Assembly: GCF_910592395.1 (NCBI RefSeq)
Contig: NC_088308.1
Location: 13,347,001-13,411,000 of the forward strand
Reading direction: 5' to 3'
DNA length: 64,000 nucleotides
Source of the DNA: Lineus longissimus
Taxonomy: Eukaryota; Nemertea; Pilidiophora; Heteronemertea; Lineidae
Shown: in pieces, positions 32,748 to 43,722 of the stretch
Layout of the letters: the number at the start of each line of letters is the position of its first letter
How positions within the stretch are numbered: the stretch's first letter is position 1
Made by a program: the position numbers and the translations under genes
Notes under the pieces: model-generated
Told to the model about the DNA's origin: nothing
Databases searched by the model: none
The model's input: only the letters and a program-made list of their open reading frames with translations

Positions 32748-33272
32748 TATGCCCTCGCTCTGTAGGCACCAGAGATGTTTCTGGTTGTCACTAAACTGGT
32801 TTTGAAGTAGTGGGGTGGAGAAGAAAGATGGCAGCCTTGCAGCCAAATTGGATTTCGTGTTGGGTCATAAATCGATCACTAGGACATCACACCACAGAAG
32901 TTTCAGGTCTGTCACTTACTTGGTTCTCAAATTATTTGGCGGAATGCAAAAAACAAAGATGGCGCCATCTTGCTTTTGGTTGGGCCCAAAATTGATAGGG
33001 AACCTCCCCTACACTGGTCATTACACCAAAGAAGTTTCAGGTCTGCAACTCAATCGGTTCGAGTTATGGGGTGGGAATGCGAAAAACCAAGATGACAGCC
33101 TGGCAGCCATCAGGAAACCTTAGATACACTTAGGCCTTTATGCCACAACAATTGCAATCCGCCAGATGAGCGGTTCTTGAGTTATTGAGCAGAAAAGAGT
33201 GCGGACACGGACGCGGAAACCAGTTGAGAACATAATACCCCCATCTCAACTTCGTTGAGTGGGGACATAATA
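32748..33272. mobile_element. second copy of the ~144-bp-unit TIR element
   Basis: Begins TATGCCCTCGCTCTG and ends with GAGTGGGGACATA, matching the ends of the element at 15490-16502. It holds about three units ('ACACCACAGAAGTTTCAGG..', 'ATTACACCAAAGAAGTTTCAGG..'). Near its end it has the same 'GCGGACACGGACGCGGAAACC' text and a strong hairpin CCCCATCTCAACTTCGTTGAGTGGGG (33229-33266 region). Unit number differs from the other copy (3 versus 7). Confidence 0.8.
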
Positions 33273-33486
33273 ATACTGCTGAACAGAGAACTTTTGTGCG
33301 CAGGATAGTTTTGAGAGTAGGTTATGCTCATAAAAAAATTATGTCGCAAAAATCTCTTTCTTTTCAACAATAATACCACGTCATTGTTGCCATGTTTCCA
33401 CAGAGGCACTGGATTCTGCTCAACGCTCTATGTCAATCCTAGCTTAGTAGACTGTACTTATATCCTAGAATATGGAATGTACTTAC

Positions 33487-33610
33487 TGCACTACTTGGTG
33501 GTATACTCGGGCGTTCCATTGCTAGAGTGATGCAGTTAAGAGCAATGAACAATAGAACGCAATAATCAAACCATTTCCTGGATATGAGGTGTTGGCATTT
33601 CTGTCGCAGG
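33487..33610 (-). CDS. Cav3: T-type (Cav3) calcium channel, domain III S1 (exon)
   Basis: A 124-nt internal exon: acceptor TTTCAG with a pyrimidine tract just upstream (33611 and beyond on the plus strand), donor GCA|GTAAGT at 33487/33486. It starts with the last base of a codon, then encodes 41 residues: LRQKCQHLISRKWFDYCVLL, then FIALNCITLAMERPSIPPSSA. LNCITLAMERP is the characteristic S1 end of domain III in T-type channels. The exon is in phase with the S2 exon 12.1 kb downstream. The upstream exon (domain II-III linker) was not recognised within the window; it would lie at higher coordinates. Confidence 0.93.
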
Positions 33611-34379
33611 CTGAAATACGTAAAAAAAACATTATATGATACCAAGTAATACATCAATCGAGCAAGCAACTTCCACAGTGGGGGATATGCATTAAAGGTA
33701 GTTAACCTTTTGTTTGAAATTTGTAGCATTTTCTGCCCTCAGTATGATAAAGTTGAAGTTAAACCTTTCACTAAGAAGTATATACTATTAGAAGCACCAA
33801 GTATTTCCTCATTATCATTTACTCAAAAATGACTAAATTCTTCAATATAACTTCTTCAAACGAAGGCGAAAACAGTCAATTTAAAAATATGTTTATAGAG
33901 CAGCATGAATGAAGAACAACCTGGTGAAGAAGGGGATGCCTGAAAAACAACCAAAGTGAATCAATTCAATCTGAATTCCAATTTCATGAAGAGAAAAACA
34001 TTTTTTCAGGAAATGAAATCATGGTGTAGAAACGAGCCTGCTTTACTTGTGGTGTTATAGGCTATAGTTCACTACTGCGAAAGAGAATTTTAGAATAATA
34101 GACTAACACAATGGAAATGCGAAAGCTATATCAAGCGTATCTGGACAAATACTGCTCTATTTGATCTTCAGTTATTGACTCACTTGGCTAAGTGATCTAT
34201 TAAATCTGTGCAGGCTATTTTTTGTAGACCCTCATTTCTCAGCGATGGCATAACACATCTTCGTGCAAGAGGCGTCAATGCGTTTGTGGTGATGTCTAGT
34301 TGTGTCTCGTTTAATCAGAAATGAAATTCATTGTCCACAAATATGCACTTGTGAAAATCGAAACTAGGAGCAGGGTGTA
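33611..34379. other. channel intron or upstream DNA, nothing recognised
   Basis: No gene, repeat array or splice-bounded coding segment seen. Confidence 0.5.
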
Positions 34380-35431
34380 TGGCAAGCGGAGTGTCCAGTA
34401 ATTAAAAAAACCTAGATTTATTCAAAAAACCTGGTTTTTTACCTAATAAACTAAGTTTATTTGGAAAAAATATAGGTTTTTTTAAAACAACCTTGTTTAT
34501 TAGCTAATAAACCGAGTTTCTTTAATAAAACCAAGTTTTTTACCCAATAAACCTTGCTTCTATCCACAAATGTCAAGTTTAACAAATAAACTTGGTTTTA
34601 TTCCCTAAAATGTAAGTTTTTCATCCAGTGGTAATAAACTTAGTTTTATAGCAAAGAATTTTGGTTTATTAACAATAACTGGACAAATGGCTAATAAACC
34701 TACCTTTTTACGTAAAAAACTTGGTTTTATACAAAACAACTTAGTTTTTTTCAATAAAACCTGGTTTTATTGTAAAAATGTAGGTTGTTTTGAATAACTG
34801 GACAAACGGTGTGCAAAAACCTACTTTCTATCGAGAAACTTGTATTTTCTACCTCGCCCCATGTACACAAATCCGCGATGTTATCGGGACGAGAATGGGC
34901 AACCTCGGCACCATGTGGTACTAATGCTGCACTGCACTGCACCCTGTAAGCTAGTTAGTGAGACCCTAACCTCATCCCAGATAACTCAATGTAGGTAGGA
35001 TCGAGGTTTAAAAATGTAAGTTTTCTAATAAACCAGGTTTTTTGTTTTAAAAATAGGTTTATTAGTAATAAACTTAGTTTTTTTAAATAAACTAGGTTGT
35101 TTTGGTAATAAACCTTTTTTTTATTGAATAAATGGACATTTCTGAACAAAAACTTATATTTTATACGATTATGTGGTAAAAAAACAAGTTTTTTAGGTAA
35201 TAAACCTGGTTTTTTAGCATAAAATGTTAGTTTCTGTTAAAAAACCTACTTTATTAGGAAAGAAAGTAAAAAAACTTGGTTTTATTAAAGGAACTCGGTT
35301 TATTAGCTAATAAACAAGGTTGTTTTAAAAAAACATATATTTTTTCCAAATAAACATAGTTTATTAGGTAAAAAAACAGGTTTTTTTGAATAAATCTAGG
35401 TTTTTTTAATTACTGGACACTCCGCTTGCCA
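34380..35431. mobile_element. 1,052-bp foldback element with ~165-bp TIRs
   Basis: Starts TGGCAAGCGGAGTGTCCAGT and ends with its exact reverse complement, flanked by TA on both sides (34378-34379 and 35432-35433), consistent with a TA target duplication. The two ends align almost base for base for about 165 bp. The interior is an extraordinary A/T array of motifs such as AATAAACCTNGTTTTTT and TTATTAGCTAATAAAC, except for a 200-bp unique core at about 34800-35000. The internal phrase AACTGGACAAA recurs at about 34676 and 34796. No reading frame. It is a non-autonomous DNA transposon; mariner/Tc-like target choice is the only class hint. Confidence 0.9.
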
Positions 35432-36990
35432 TAAGGGTGCAGTTGGGTACAATGCTCATGTACATGCCTAATACAAAGAGATAATAAAATAGCCATCCAA
35501 ACGAGCATGACATTTTGTGGTGCGGATTCACTGAATGTGGTAAGTTATGCTTTGGATGTATACGCGCAGAGAGGTGTCAACAATGTGCATGTCTATAAAT
35601 AGCATGGACATTTATAATATATCGCGCTCGTTGCATTGTTCATAGGGTATTGTGTTGTGGATCAAAGTCAGGCGGTGGTGATTTCTGAGGTCTCTAATAC
35701 TGTTCTCTGAACTTTCTTAGCATTAGTTGGCATTGTTGTGTTTTGAGGACAGATTGCTGGCATTTGTGGTCAGCTGGGTACTAATCTCAACAGCTTCTTC
35801 AGGTCTTTTCAGCATCAGGGATTGCATTTGGACAGTGTCCTGTGATTACCATAGTGGTGGCAGACGACAACAACACATGGAGTAGTAACATAACTGTTTT
35901 GTCTGTTTGGCTTTCTAAGTAGCAAGCATAGATTTTAAAATCTATGCTTTTTAGCAGCAAGAGACACTAACAATCTAAACTGACGGAGACTATTTCACCT
36001 CTACGTCCATTATAGTAGTGATGCTTCTGTTACCGCACTCTAGGGTGATGTATTCTCAGGTCTCATTAGGCAGGTTTTTTTGTATTCATGCGCGGCCAAC
36101 CCGTAGTTCCTAATAAACTTTGAATTTGTCAGTTTTCGGGTCAATTGGTCATACAGGACAATCTGTTATAGGAAAGGGGTCATCCAGCCTATTTTTGTAA
36201 ATGGGAAGCTTTTGCAATTTGGCGGATATCAAGATATTTGAATAATTTCCTGGAAAAAATGGCGTTGTGACACATCGAAATCATGGTGTGCTGGTGCCAG
36301 ATCCCAGGAATGAAGTTGGGTTTGGAGTTGCCATTTTTAGGTTTTCTGCAAATTTTCCTCAATTTAGAAAAACTAGATGGTTGACCCCCTGTTTTTTTAC
36401 TTAATTTTACTGGCCAATAGTTAATCTTTGCTAAAAAAACAGTGTCATCTGATATTATTCCCAAATGGGTTTTTTGTGACCTTTAACCTCCGACCTTGAC
36501 CATCGATGATTTCAAAGTGAAAATGGTAAGTGCAGTTCTGAAGCTGGTAAAGTTGTCACATTTTCTCTTTATACATGAATGTCCACATATCAAAAGTGCA
36601 TCAGTGACATAGTTGAGACATTTATCTTTCCAACGATATGCAGTTCTATGAATATAATGTATTTCATGTCCCTAAAATCACACTTTATAAAGATGGTCTG
36701 GTGTCAGAAATTGACCAGGCCCGTTAATACAGGATATTCCAAAAAAAATCCCTAACGAGACCTCAGTCTGTGAAATATATTTTTGCCCTGGTAGGAGATT
36801 GAAGTCCTATATGCTGTTTCATGACATTTGAAAATTCAAAGAATTTGTAGCCGGAGTTTTGAATGATGATGGTTATCGACAGTGGGGGAGACCTAACCAT
36901 GTTCGACAAGCAGCCATGTCAACCGAGGAAATTCTGCTCAAGGCAACATTGGAAAAAGACAACAACCACAACAAACTCAAATCTCTTTGC
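35432..36990. other. intergenic DNA with one perfect palindrome
   Basis: No gene recognised. A perfect 26-bp palindrome, AAGCATAGATTTT and its mirror complement, is at 35924-35949. The rest is AT-rich and unassigned. Confidence 0.5.
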
Positions 36991-37196
36991 AAAACACTAA
37001 GGCCCGTATGCACCAGAGAGGATAATCCGCAGATCAAGCGTTGATCCAGATCAAACTCAGGATCAAATCATTTTTGGTATGCACATGAAGGGATCAACAT
37101 GAGTTTCAGGCTCATTTTGATTCAAAAGTCAAACCTGCTCTCAGTGCGGCTCAACATAAGGTTCAAGTGTATTCCACACAGGGTACAATACCATCA

Positions 37197-38107
37197 TGGC
37201 GGATCTGGTTGACTTGTATGATGCCATAGAGAAATTAGATGAAGCGTCTTCCCCGACGTATTCGAGACCGGCAGAATCCATTTGATGAGTACCGAGATGA
37301 AGAATTCCGGCAGAGGTTTTGATTTCGTATAAAGGACAGTGTAATGAGATTTTTGGAACAAATCCTGGTAGAACTTGAGAACCCTACAGACAGGAATCAT
37401 GCAATACCAGCGTACTTGCAGTTCCTGGTGGCATTGCGTTTCTTCGCATCCGGCAAGTACCAACGAGATGAAGGAGACAATGTTGGTATCCACCAGTCCT
37501 CGGTACGCCGTATAGTCAACTGAGTAGCAGTTGCCATTGCCAACTTACGTCCACGATTCATTCAGTTTCCAGACGAAGATACTGGCCGCTGTTTCCGTCG
37601 CAAGTTTTATGAAGTTGCAGAATTTTCTGGTGTCATTGGGTTAATTGACTGTGTGCACGTGGTAATCTCTTGTCCACCTAAAATTGATGGCGAACTTTAC
37701 AGGAACAGAAAACGTACTTTTTCAATTAACGTTCAAGGAATTTGTGGGCCAAACATGGAATTTACAAATATCGTTGCACGTTGGCCCGGTTCTACTCATG
37801 ATAGCAGAATTTTCAATAACAGCACAGTGTTGATGAGGCAAGCAGAAGATACAACCATTCCCAAACTCATACGCGATCTGCCATTGAGAGGGTGTTTGGA
37901 GTGTGGAAAAAGCAATGTCCTTGCTTGAGAAATGAGCTTCAGGTTAAGCTTGACAGGGGCCTGGTCATAATTATTGCAACAGCAGTTCTGCATAATTATG
38001 TAAGACAGCAACGGGAGGCAGACGACTTTGAAAACAATGACGTGGAGGAAAATGAAGATGAAGATGATCCACCACCCCAACCAGATCGCCTCGGCCTTGC
38101 ATTTTGA
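37197..38107 (+). pseudogene. Harbinger-type transposase (HARBI1-like), decayed
   Basis: A frame from about 37250 to 37928 reads through two stops (TGA at 37320 and 37521). Similarity includes DEEFRQRF, RFLEQILVELENPTDRN, LQFLVALRFFASGKYQRDEG, SQSSVR-like HQSSVRRIV and RPRFIQFPDE. The first catalytic Asp is in LIDCVHV and the second in RWPGSTHDSRIF. A change of frame then reaches VFGVWKKQCPCL and IIIATAVLHNYVRQQ (37892-38107). About 50-55 residues are missing between the two, the stretch that holds the region just before the third acidic residue. This is the DDE nuclease of PIF/Harbinger elements and is inactive here. The ATG at 37197 is in another frame from the main body. Confidence 0.87.
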
Positions 38108-38502
38108 AGAGCCTTCATTCAGCAACATTTCGCACAAATAAATTAAACAATGGAGATGTGAGTATACTACAAAAATTTTGATAAATCTTTCAGAATTTGT
38201 AACATCTCTGAAATGAAATGAATTTCCAAATAAAACTGTTTTCAAAAATATTTACCAACTTGGTACAAAAAATGGTAATATCCTGTTTCCAAGTTAATGT
38301 GCAGGTCACAATTGACATATCACTTGCAAGGTGTGCGCAAGAACATCAGCTGTGCACCAGTTTTGTGCATCATGGTATTGGGACCCACTGGCTGCGCACA
38401 GCCTGTGCGATGAGCTCGGTATGTCAACTGTGACCCGCACTGTAAATAAAAGTAGTTTCCAACCAAAAACAACTAAAAGCCTTTTAAGCTCCTACCTTCA
38501 TG

Positions 38503-38634
38503 ATACTGTGATATTTGGTAGGAACCGTATCCATTGACTAGATAGCAGCACCTGCCTCCTAATGGAATTCGCCATTAGTGAGATGGTGCTGCTGTCTAGT
38601 CAATGGCACCAGCTTCTACCAAATATCACAGTAT
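38503..38634. repeat. 132-bp inverted repeat (long hairpin)
   Basis: Left arm begins ATACTGTGATATTTGGTAG; right arm ends CTACCAAATATCACAGTAT, its exact complement. Inner arms also pair (CCATTGACTAGATAGCAGCACC with GGTGCTGCTGTCTAGTCAATGG, one mismatch; AATGG..CCATT). It lies between the 3' ends of the two convergent Harbinger genes. Confidence 0.9.
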
Positions 38635-38689
38635 TCATTTGAAAACACTGACTGACTGAGGCCATTAAAATACATACTGTAAAATCACT

Positions 38690-39330
38690 TATATTTACTT
38701 GCTGGGGCCTGCTCTTGGAACCGTTGCCTCAACCGGAGTCGTACTACGTTTGCTGAGGCCTGCTCTAACAACAAATGCCCCTGGCGATTTGCAGACACTC
38801 GGAACCATTGCCTCAACTGGAGTCGTATTACGTTTATCAACATCGCGGATAGAACTTGCCGACTTCATTGTTGTAGATTATGTTGCAGCATGTCCTGTTG
38901 CAGCAGAGTAGGATTTACAGATTTCAGCTCCTGTTGCGGTACCTAAGCCAAAACTAGGAGACAGTAAGCTTGGTGATGTAGGCAAGTCAGGCTGTTCATC
39001 GAATGAGTCCATCTCGGCATCATCGTCGTACGGTTTTTCAAAGGCTTTACCTGCGAAGGGATTATGGTCGAAACACGTTCGGTGAAACTATCAACTGTTG
39101 GAGGTTGTTTTCCACCACCCGTAGCCATCCGTTCACGTTTCTCTTCGGCTATATCTTTCTTAGCTCTCATTTTGGTATTTTTCCAAAGTGTTTTCAACTG
39201 TTCCTTGTCACGTCTGCAGACATTTTGCTCAGAATTGAACTTGGTGGTAATACTATCCCAAGCCAATTCCTCTTCCTTGAAACTATCGAATCATGTTTCT
39301 TATTCTCTAAAATACCTTTCCGCACTGTTC
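38690..39330 (-). pseudogene. Harbinger Myb/SANT-like accessory protein, decayed
   Basis: On the minus strand, KKHDSIV and KEEELAWDSITTKFNS are followed by VCRRDKEQLKTLWKNTKMRA and KKDIAEEKRERMATGGGKQPP. This is the Myb/SANT-like DNA-binding protein that accompanies Harbinger transposases and helps bring them to DNA. A frame change separates the first words from the main frame (38943-39266). Downstream (38700-38860) two copies of a 35-bp coding-like repeat (GGAACCRTTGCCTCAACYGG, 38717 and 38809) extend the tail. With the transposase it forms a tail-to-tail pair, as in autonomous Harbingers, so this was once a complete two-gene element. Terminal repeats were not confirmed. Confidence 0.78.
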
Positions 39331-40298
39331 ATAGTTTAAAACCTACTTTGAAACGGGATTAAGACAAACACCTAGTGTTACGCTAACACCAAGCATGATT
39401 TCATTCTTGGTATAATGAATGGTTTTAGTGTAAGATGTGGTGTTAAACCACATCTTAAAACTGACTTTGAAAGCACCCACTGTATAGTATATGTCAAATA
39501 GAACTCACAACCACAGCACAATAAGAAAACAGGACGCAGCCTGTTTTGACGTCACTTGATATGGTCCATTCAGGAGATGGGCAGATTGTCCAAGGGACAG
39601 TAATCGTTAAATTGGCCCAGACCTAGGCTTGGTACGTTCATCCTCTAGGAATCTCGGGCGGGCCATTGGTTTTAAGGTGATTTAAGGAATTATGCGACGA
39701 ATCTATTGCGTACTGGAAAGTTAGTTGATGATACCGGTTGGTCAGTCTGAAGGGGGGACGTTTGATACCCCTATACCCATGTTTCCACATGGGTATAGGG
39801 GTATTCACTGGTGCACATGAAAACTAGTTCGGAACCTCCCAATCGGATTTATTGGGGCTTCGGCTCGGTGTGCATTGAGTTCAGGCCAGTCACGCTTGCG
39901 AGCGTGTTTCATAGTTTCTTCATAGTCAACTAAATTCTAAGACAAAGGCAAGGCAGGTCTCTAGCCCTCAATTGGAAATAAGGGCATACACTCTATACAA
40001 TATAATAAGTCTTGTTGTGGCATGGTTGTAACAGAGTATGTAATATGCTGAGCTTGGACGCTCAGACCATGTGTGTCGAATGTTAGGACCTGATTATCTA
40101 ACCAGGGTCGGCAATCCTATTGAAACAGGCGTTCCGAATGAAGCGAGAACATTTTTGTTTGGGAACACACCAGTGGCAAAATCTTAGTAGAATTCATCAC
40201 AGAGATGGCAAAAATATTGCTCAGAGAGAGTCACTCCCTGAAAGGGAGGGAATTCCTACTGTTTGAGGGAGTTGCCCGAGGACTTAGACATTGCGGAT
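39331..40298. other. intergenic DNA with a perfect hairpin
   Basis: No gene seen. It contains the 18-bp-stem hairpin at 39765-39804 and an inverted pair TAGTGTTACG-CTAACACCA / TGGTGTTAAACCACATCTTA-type words near 39370-39460. Confidence 0.5.
39765..39804. repeat. perfect 18-bp stem, 4-nt loop hairpin
   Basis: ATACCCCTATACCCATGT, then TTCC, then ACATGGGTATAGGGGTAT. There are no mismatches. Function unknown. It could be a transposon terminus or a structured RNA element. Confidence 0.95.
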
Positions 40299-43200
40299 AT
40301 GGCGAGCCCGTCAAGGAAGTACCCCCTGGCGTCATACTCCATGGAGGACATCAACAGTGAAGTCAGGAGGTTATGGGTCACAAGATGAAGGTAGGTAAAG
40401 AATATATCAATGATAGGGGATATGCCTCCAGCTCATGGCCAAATTTGGGCCGTATTTGTCGTTGGTTCGCATCAATGCATAAGGTCGATGTCAGGAAGTA
40501 TGCTGTTCAGGAGGGAAGCTATGTCGATTGGGGATAATGCATGAAAGTATAGGTCGGAACAAGGATTGCCTTTTCCGCCTTTTCGATGAGCAGGCATTAC
40601 CGTTGCGTCTGCCACATAGTGCGTCCAGCTGGACTGGTAGGGGAATCTTGCTACTTCATAACAACACTCACAGTGAGATGTATACAGACCCAAAGCTCTG
40701 CTTATTGGCGGCATATTGAAGGGAACGCAATTGCCGGGTGTTGGGGCTCATTAGGTTGGTGAATTACGTCATTTATTGGTGGTTTGGTTAAAATCTACCT
40801 GTATTTTCTTTCTGATGTAAGTTGCCATATTTTACTGCCCGGTGCTGTTGGACCTGGCAAGGCTGGAGGATAACATTGGCAACCGAAGGGGAGTTATTCA
40901 CGCGATGGTCCTATAGGCAAATGATAAAGGGGGCCCGGACGCAGCCCAGCCCCTTAGGACCAAGGACCCAGTGGCGGGAACATCAGGGGCAGCAAAGGCC
41001 CCAGCGTGGGGAGCGTCAGCGATGGCCAAGGACCAAGCAGCGGCGATGATCAAGAGCCCAACTAGCAAGTTCGTACCAAGAGGCACCAAAAGGTTAATTT
41101 AAAATTAATTACATCCTTTCAACCAAGGGGTTGTAGGCACCTTCGGCAGCCCAGATAGAAGGGGTGTCATCAGAGGTGCTTCAGGAATGGTGGTTCACCA
41201 AGCGCATAGTCTGAAAGGGAATTTCACGCACTGACGATTCAGCATATTTTTACATTTTCTCGGACAGTGGCCATGGCAAGGGACCATCTCGTTTCCTATT
41301 TAATAAGTCTAGCGCAGATCAGGTGCGATATTCGGCCAGCTGAACATGTGGACAATTAATTGGGTTCCATTCAGTAAATTGCGTATGACTTGATGATGCT
41401 TTGATACCTACTGAGGTGCAGGAAGGGAATTGTATTTGTCACAATAAATAAACTTTACTATCGGTTGCCTGAGGGGCGCTGCAGTTGTCACTTAAAGCAA
41501 TTAGCGCAGGCACGGCCAGGGCTCCACAGGGAGTATGAGTAAGAAGTGAACTAAGCAGCTCAGGCTCACAGAAACACCGTGGGGGAGTTCCAGTTATTGA
41601 ATTTTCGACCCTCATAAAGAGGACCAAGCTAGGTGTTTGCTTGTTCCACAGGAAGTTACACTTCCCTGAGAAGATGATGATAGCTTATACGGGTAAAGGT
41701 TTGCTGTAGAGTTTTCTTATCAGGGGAACTCACTGTATCTTATTCCGCCTTATCAGCAGCCAGGGACCTCCACGGAAGCGTCGGAAATAGATCATGGTAG
41801 ATTGCAAGCTCTGGAGTAGGAGATCAAGAAGCTTAGGGTGGCGAAGGATGATGGCGCCGGGAACGTAGAGCTCGCACTGACACAGGTTAGGATGCTTGCT
41901 GCAAGATCTTCTTTGACTAACGCCGTGTTGATCGTGGGTATGAAGATGCTATATGATGCTGTAACATTCAGTCAATTTGTTAACGTGTGCTTCCCAGCTC
42001 ATGGTCGATGTGAATTTGACTCCTTGGTAGGTGAAATCTTTGACGGCTACGTACTTCTAATAAAGTTTTAAGCCATTTTCTCTTTAAAAGCGTACTATCT
42101 ACATGCTCATAACTTTTTCCGAGACATAATCCGGGAGGAACGCATTCAAAGCCAAATGGACCTATCCTAGCCTGTCAAACCATGAAATTGTCATTGTACG
42201 TTATGCATGATGATTTCAGAGTTCCGGGGGGTCTGAAGTTAGGGGATGATTTTTGACAGCTTTTAACCGCGAGTCAGCTTTTTCACCACGACGGGTTGAA
42301 GGGAGCCTCAGAACCACACAAGTAAGCCAATTGGACTGAAATTTCATAATTTTCTTCATTTTAAACACACCTTATTCTCAATCAAAGAAAAATTATGTCT
42401 TCAATGGAAAATACCATTCAACTGGTATGGTGAGACCACGCATTGATCTCAAACTTAACTATACAGGTGCGTGACCTGATCACGCCCAAAAGGAATCCTA
42501 CGAAATGGTGGTCAGGGCTTGTCGAGAAAATGATGCAAGTGGAGCCTTACATGGGCTGGTGATTAAGCTGATTGGGTCTGATACGGCCAAAAAGGCCCAC
42601 TCAGCCACTGATGCATGGAAAAAGGTTCTAAAGACATCTAAGCCGAAGCAGGTGGAGAAAGATCACGGGGAGCAGAATTCGGGGAACTCAAATTCAAAGC
42701 TTTTGAATCAGCTGATTTCCGAGATTTTTGCCAGGTGGGCATCCAGGTATTACACACCGACTCGAGGAATGGGTAGAGGGGCATTTAGGCATGGGTCGGC
42801 CACCCCTTCCTCTTTCAGGCCGTGTTTTGTATGCAACACCTCCGATCACTCAAACTGCCCACTGAGCGATGGGAAAAGTTAAGATGGGAAGCAGACATAA
42901 TAATTTGTGTTGGATATTCAATATGATCTTCGTTCGATGCTGCCCGTGTCCTTTCTTTGCCATAGATTGAGTTTGCGGGTGATAGGGGGAAATTTTGGTA
43001 AACAATTAGGCAACCTTATCTAGCATTAGCGGTTATGAACACAGGCAGGTTCTCTTCTCTCCTATTCCAGGGGCTCCTCAGTGGCCCTTTAGTGGACTTG
43101 TCCACCAGGGTGTGGGCATGGAGGGGGTCTGCCTTCCCATTCTTGTTTCGAGAAACGAACGAGTTAGCATAAGTGCCTTTTCATCTTCCCCGCATGGGGA

Positions 43201-43485
43201 AATGTAGCACTAATCTAAAGTATAATAGTACGTAGGTCGTTCGTCAATTGGCTTTCGTAGTATCATGATTTTTTTGGGGTCTTTCTCCACTTACAGAAAT
43301 ATGTTCCAAAGTGGGAAATGGACGCTGGTTTTGATCAAGAAAAGGCACTTCGTGAAAGTAGAAGGACCCGATTTATTGACTGGGAAGGCCCTCAACGTGG
43401 CACACTCGAATTCTTTGAAGGGTGCGGTGCATTGGATTGGGAAGGTTGTCAGTTGGAGGACATGCTATCACGTCTACCATTCTGA
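40299..43485 (+). other. candidate spliced, gag-like reading region
   Basis: Five short coding-looking segments. The first runs from ATG 40299 (MASPSRKYPLASYSMEDINS..) to a TGA at 40386, two bases before a GTAGGT donor. The second, about 40930-41092, is Ala/Lys-rich. The third, 41724-41885, has an acceptor TTATCAG, a donor CAG|GTTAGG and one internal TAG. The fourth starts at 42467 after CTATACAG, and a frame (42505-42882) ends with the knuckle-like CFVCNTSDHSNC. The fifth, 43297-43485, follows TCCACTTACAG (KYVPKWEMDAGFDQEKALRE..) and ends in a stop. The third and fourth join in phase. Composition and the Cys/His box resemble gag proteins, but no capsid or RT is recognised. Splicing is inferred, not shown, and stops argue for decay. 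Confidence 0.3.
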
Positions 43486-43692
43486 GACGATAATAATTTT
43501 GGAATTGTGGGCAGGGTTGGGGAAGTTGAACCTCCTCACTCAGAAATGCCTATTCGCCTACTCACCACAAGAAAGCCGAAGCGGTGATTGAAACTTGACA
43601 ATCGCTGCCAGATTGGGTAAGAAACAGAAGGGTGGATGTCCAGGTGAATAATTCCGCAGTGGTTTTTGCATAGGAAAGGTCTGGGGCAGAGG

Positions 43693-43722
43693 ATCCTCGT
43701 CCTTCCGACATGTTTAAGCCAG
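43693..43722 (+). repeat. left fragment of a dispersed repeat split by the LTR element
   Basis: 'CGTCCTTCCGACATGTTTAAGCCAG' here and 'TGCATTGGGGGAG..' after 49797 together match the continuous copy at 29089-29125. This shows the pre-insertion site of the LTR element. Confidence 0.8.

Noticed and set aside
36991-39360. TAAGGCCCGTATGCACC on the left and a TTTGAAACGGGATTA on the right as Harbinger ends
   Set aside because: The match between the two is too weak to call terminal inverted repeats, so element ends were left open.
40898-41089. Minus-strand frame with a signal-peptide-like start (LLVGLLIIAAAW)
   Set aside because: It is the complement of the Ala/Lys-rich plus-strand segment; no continuation or splice support.
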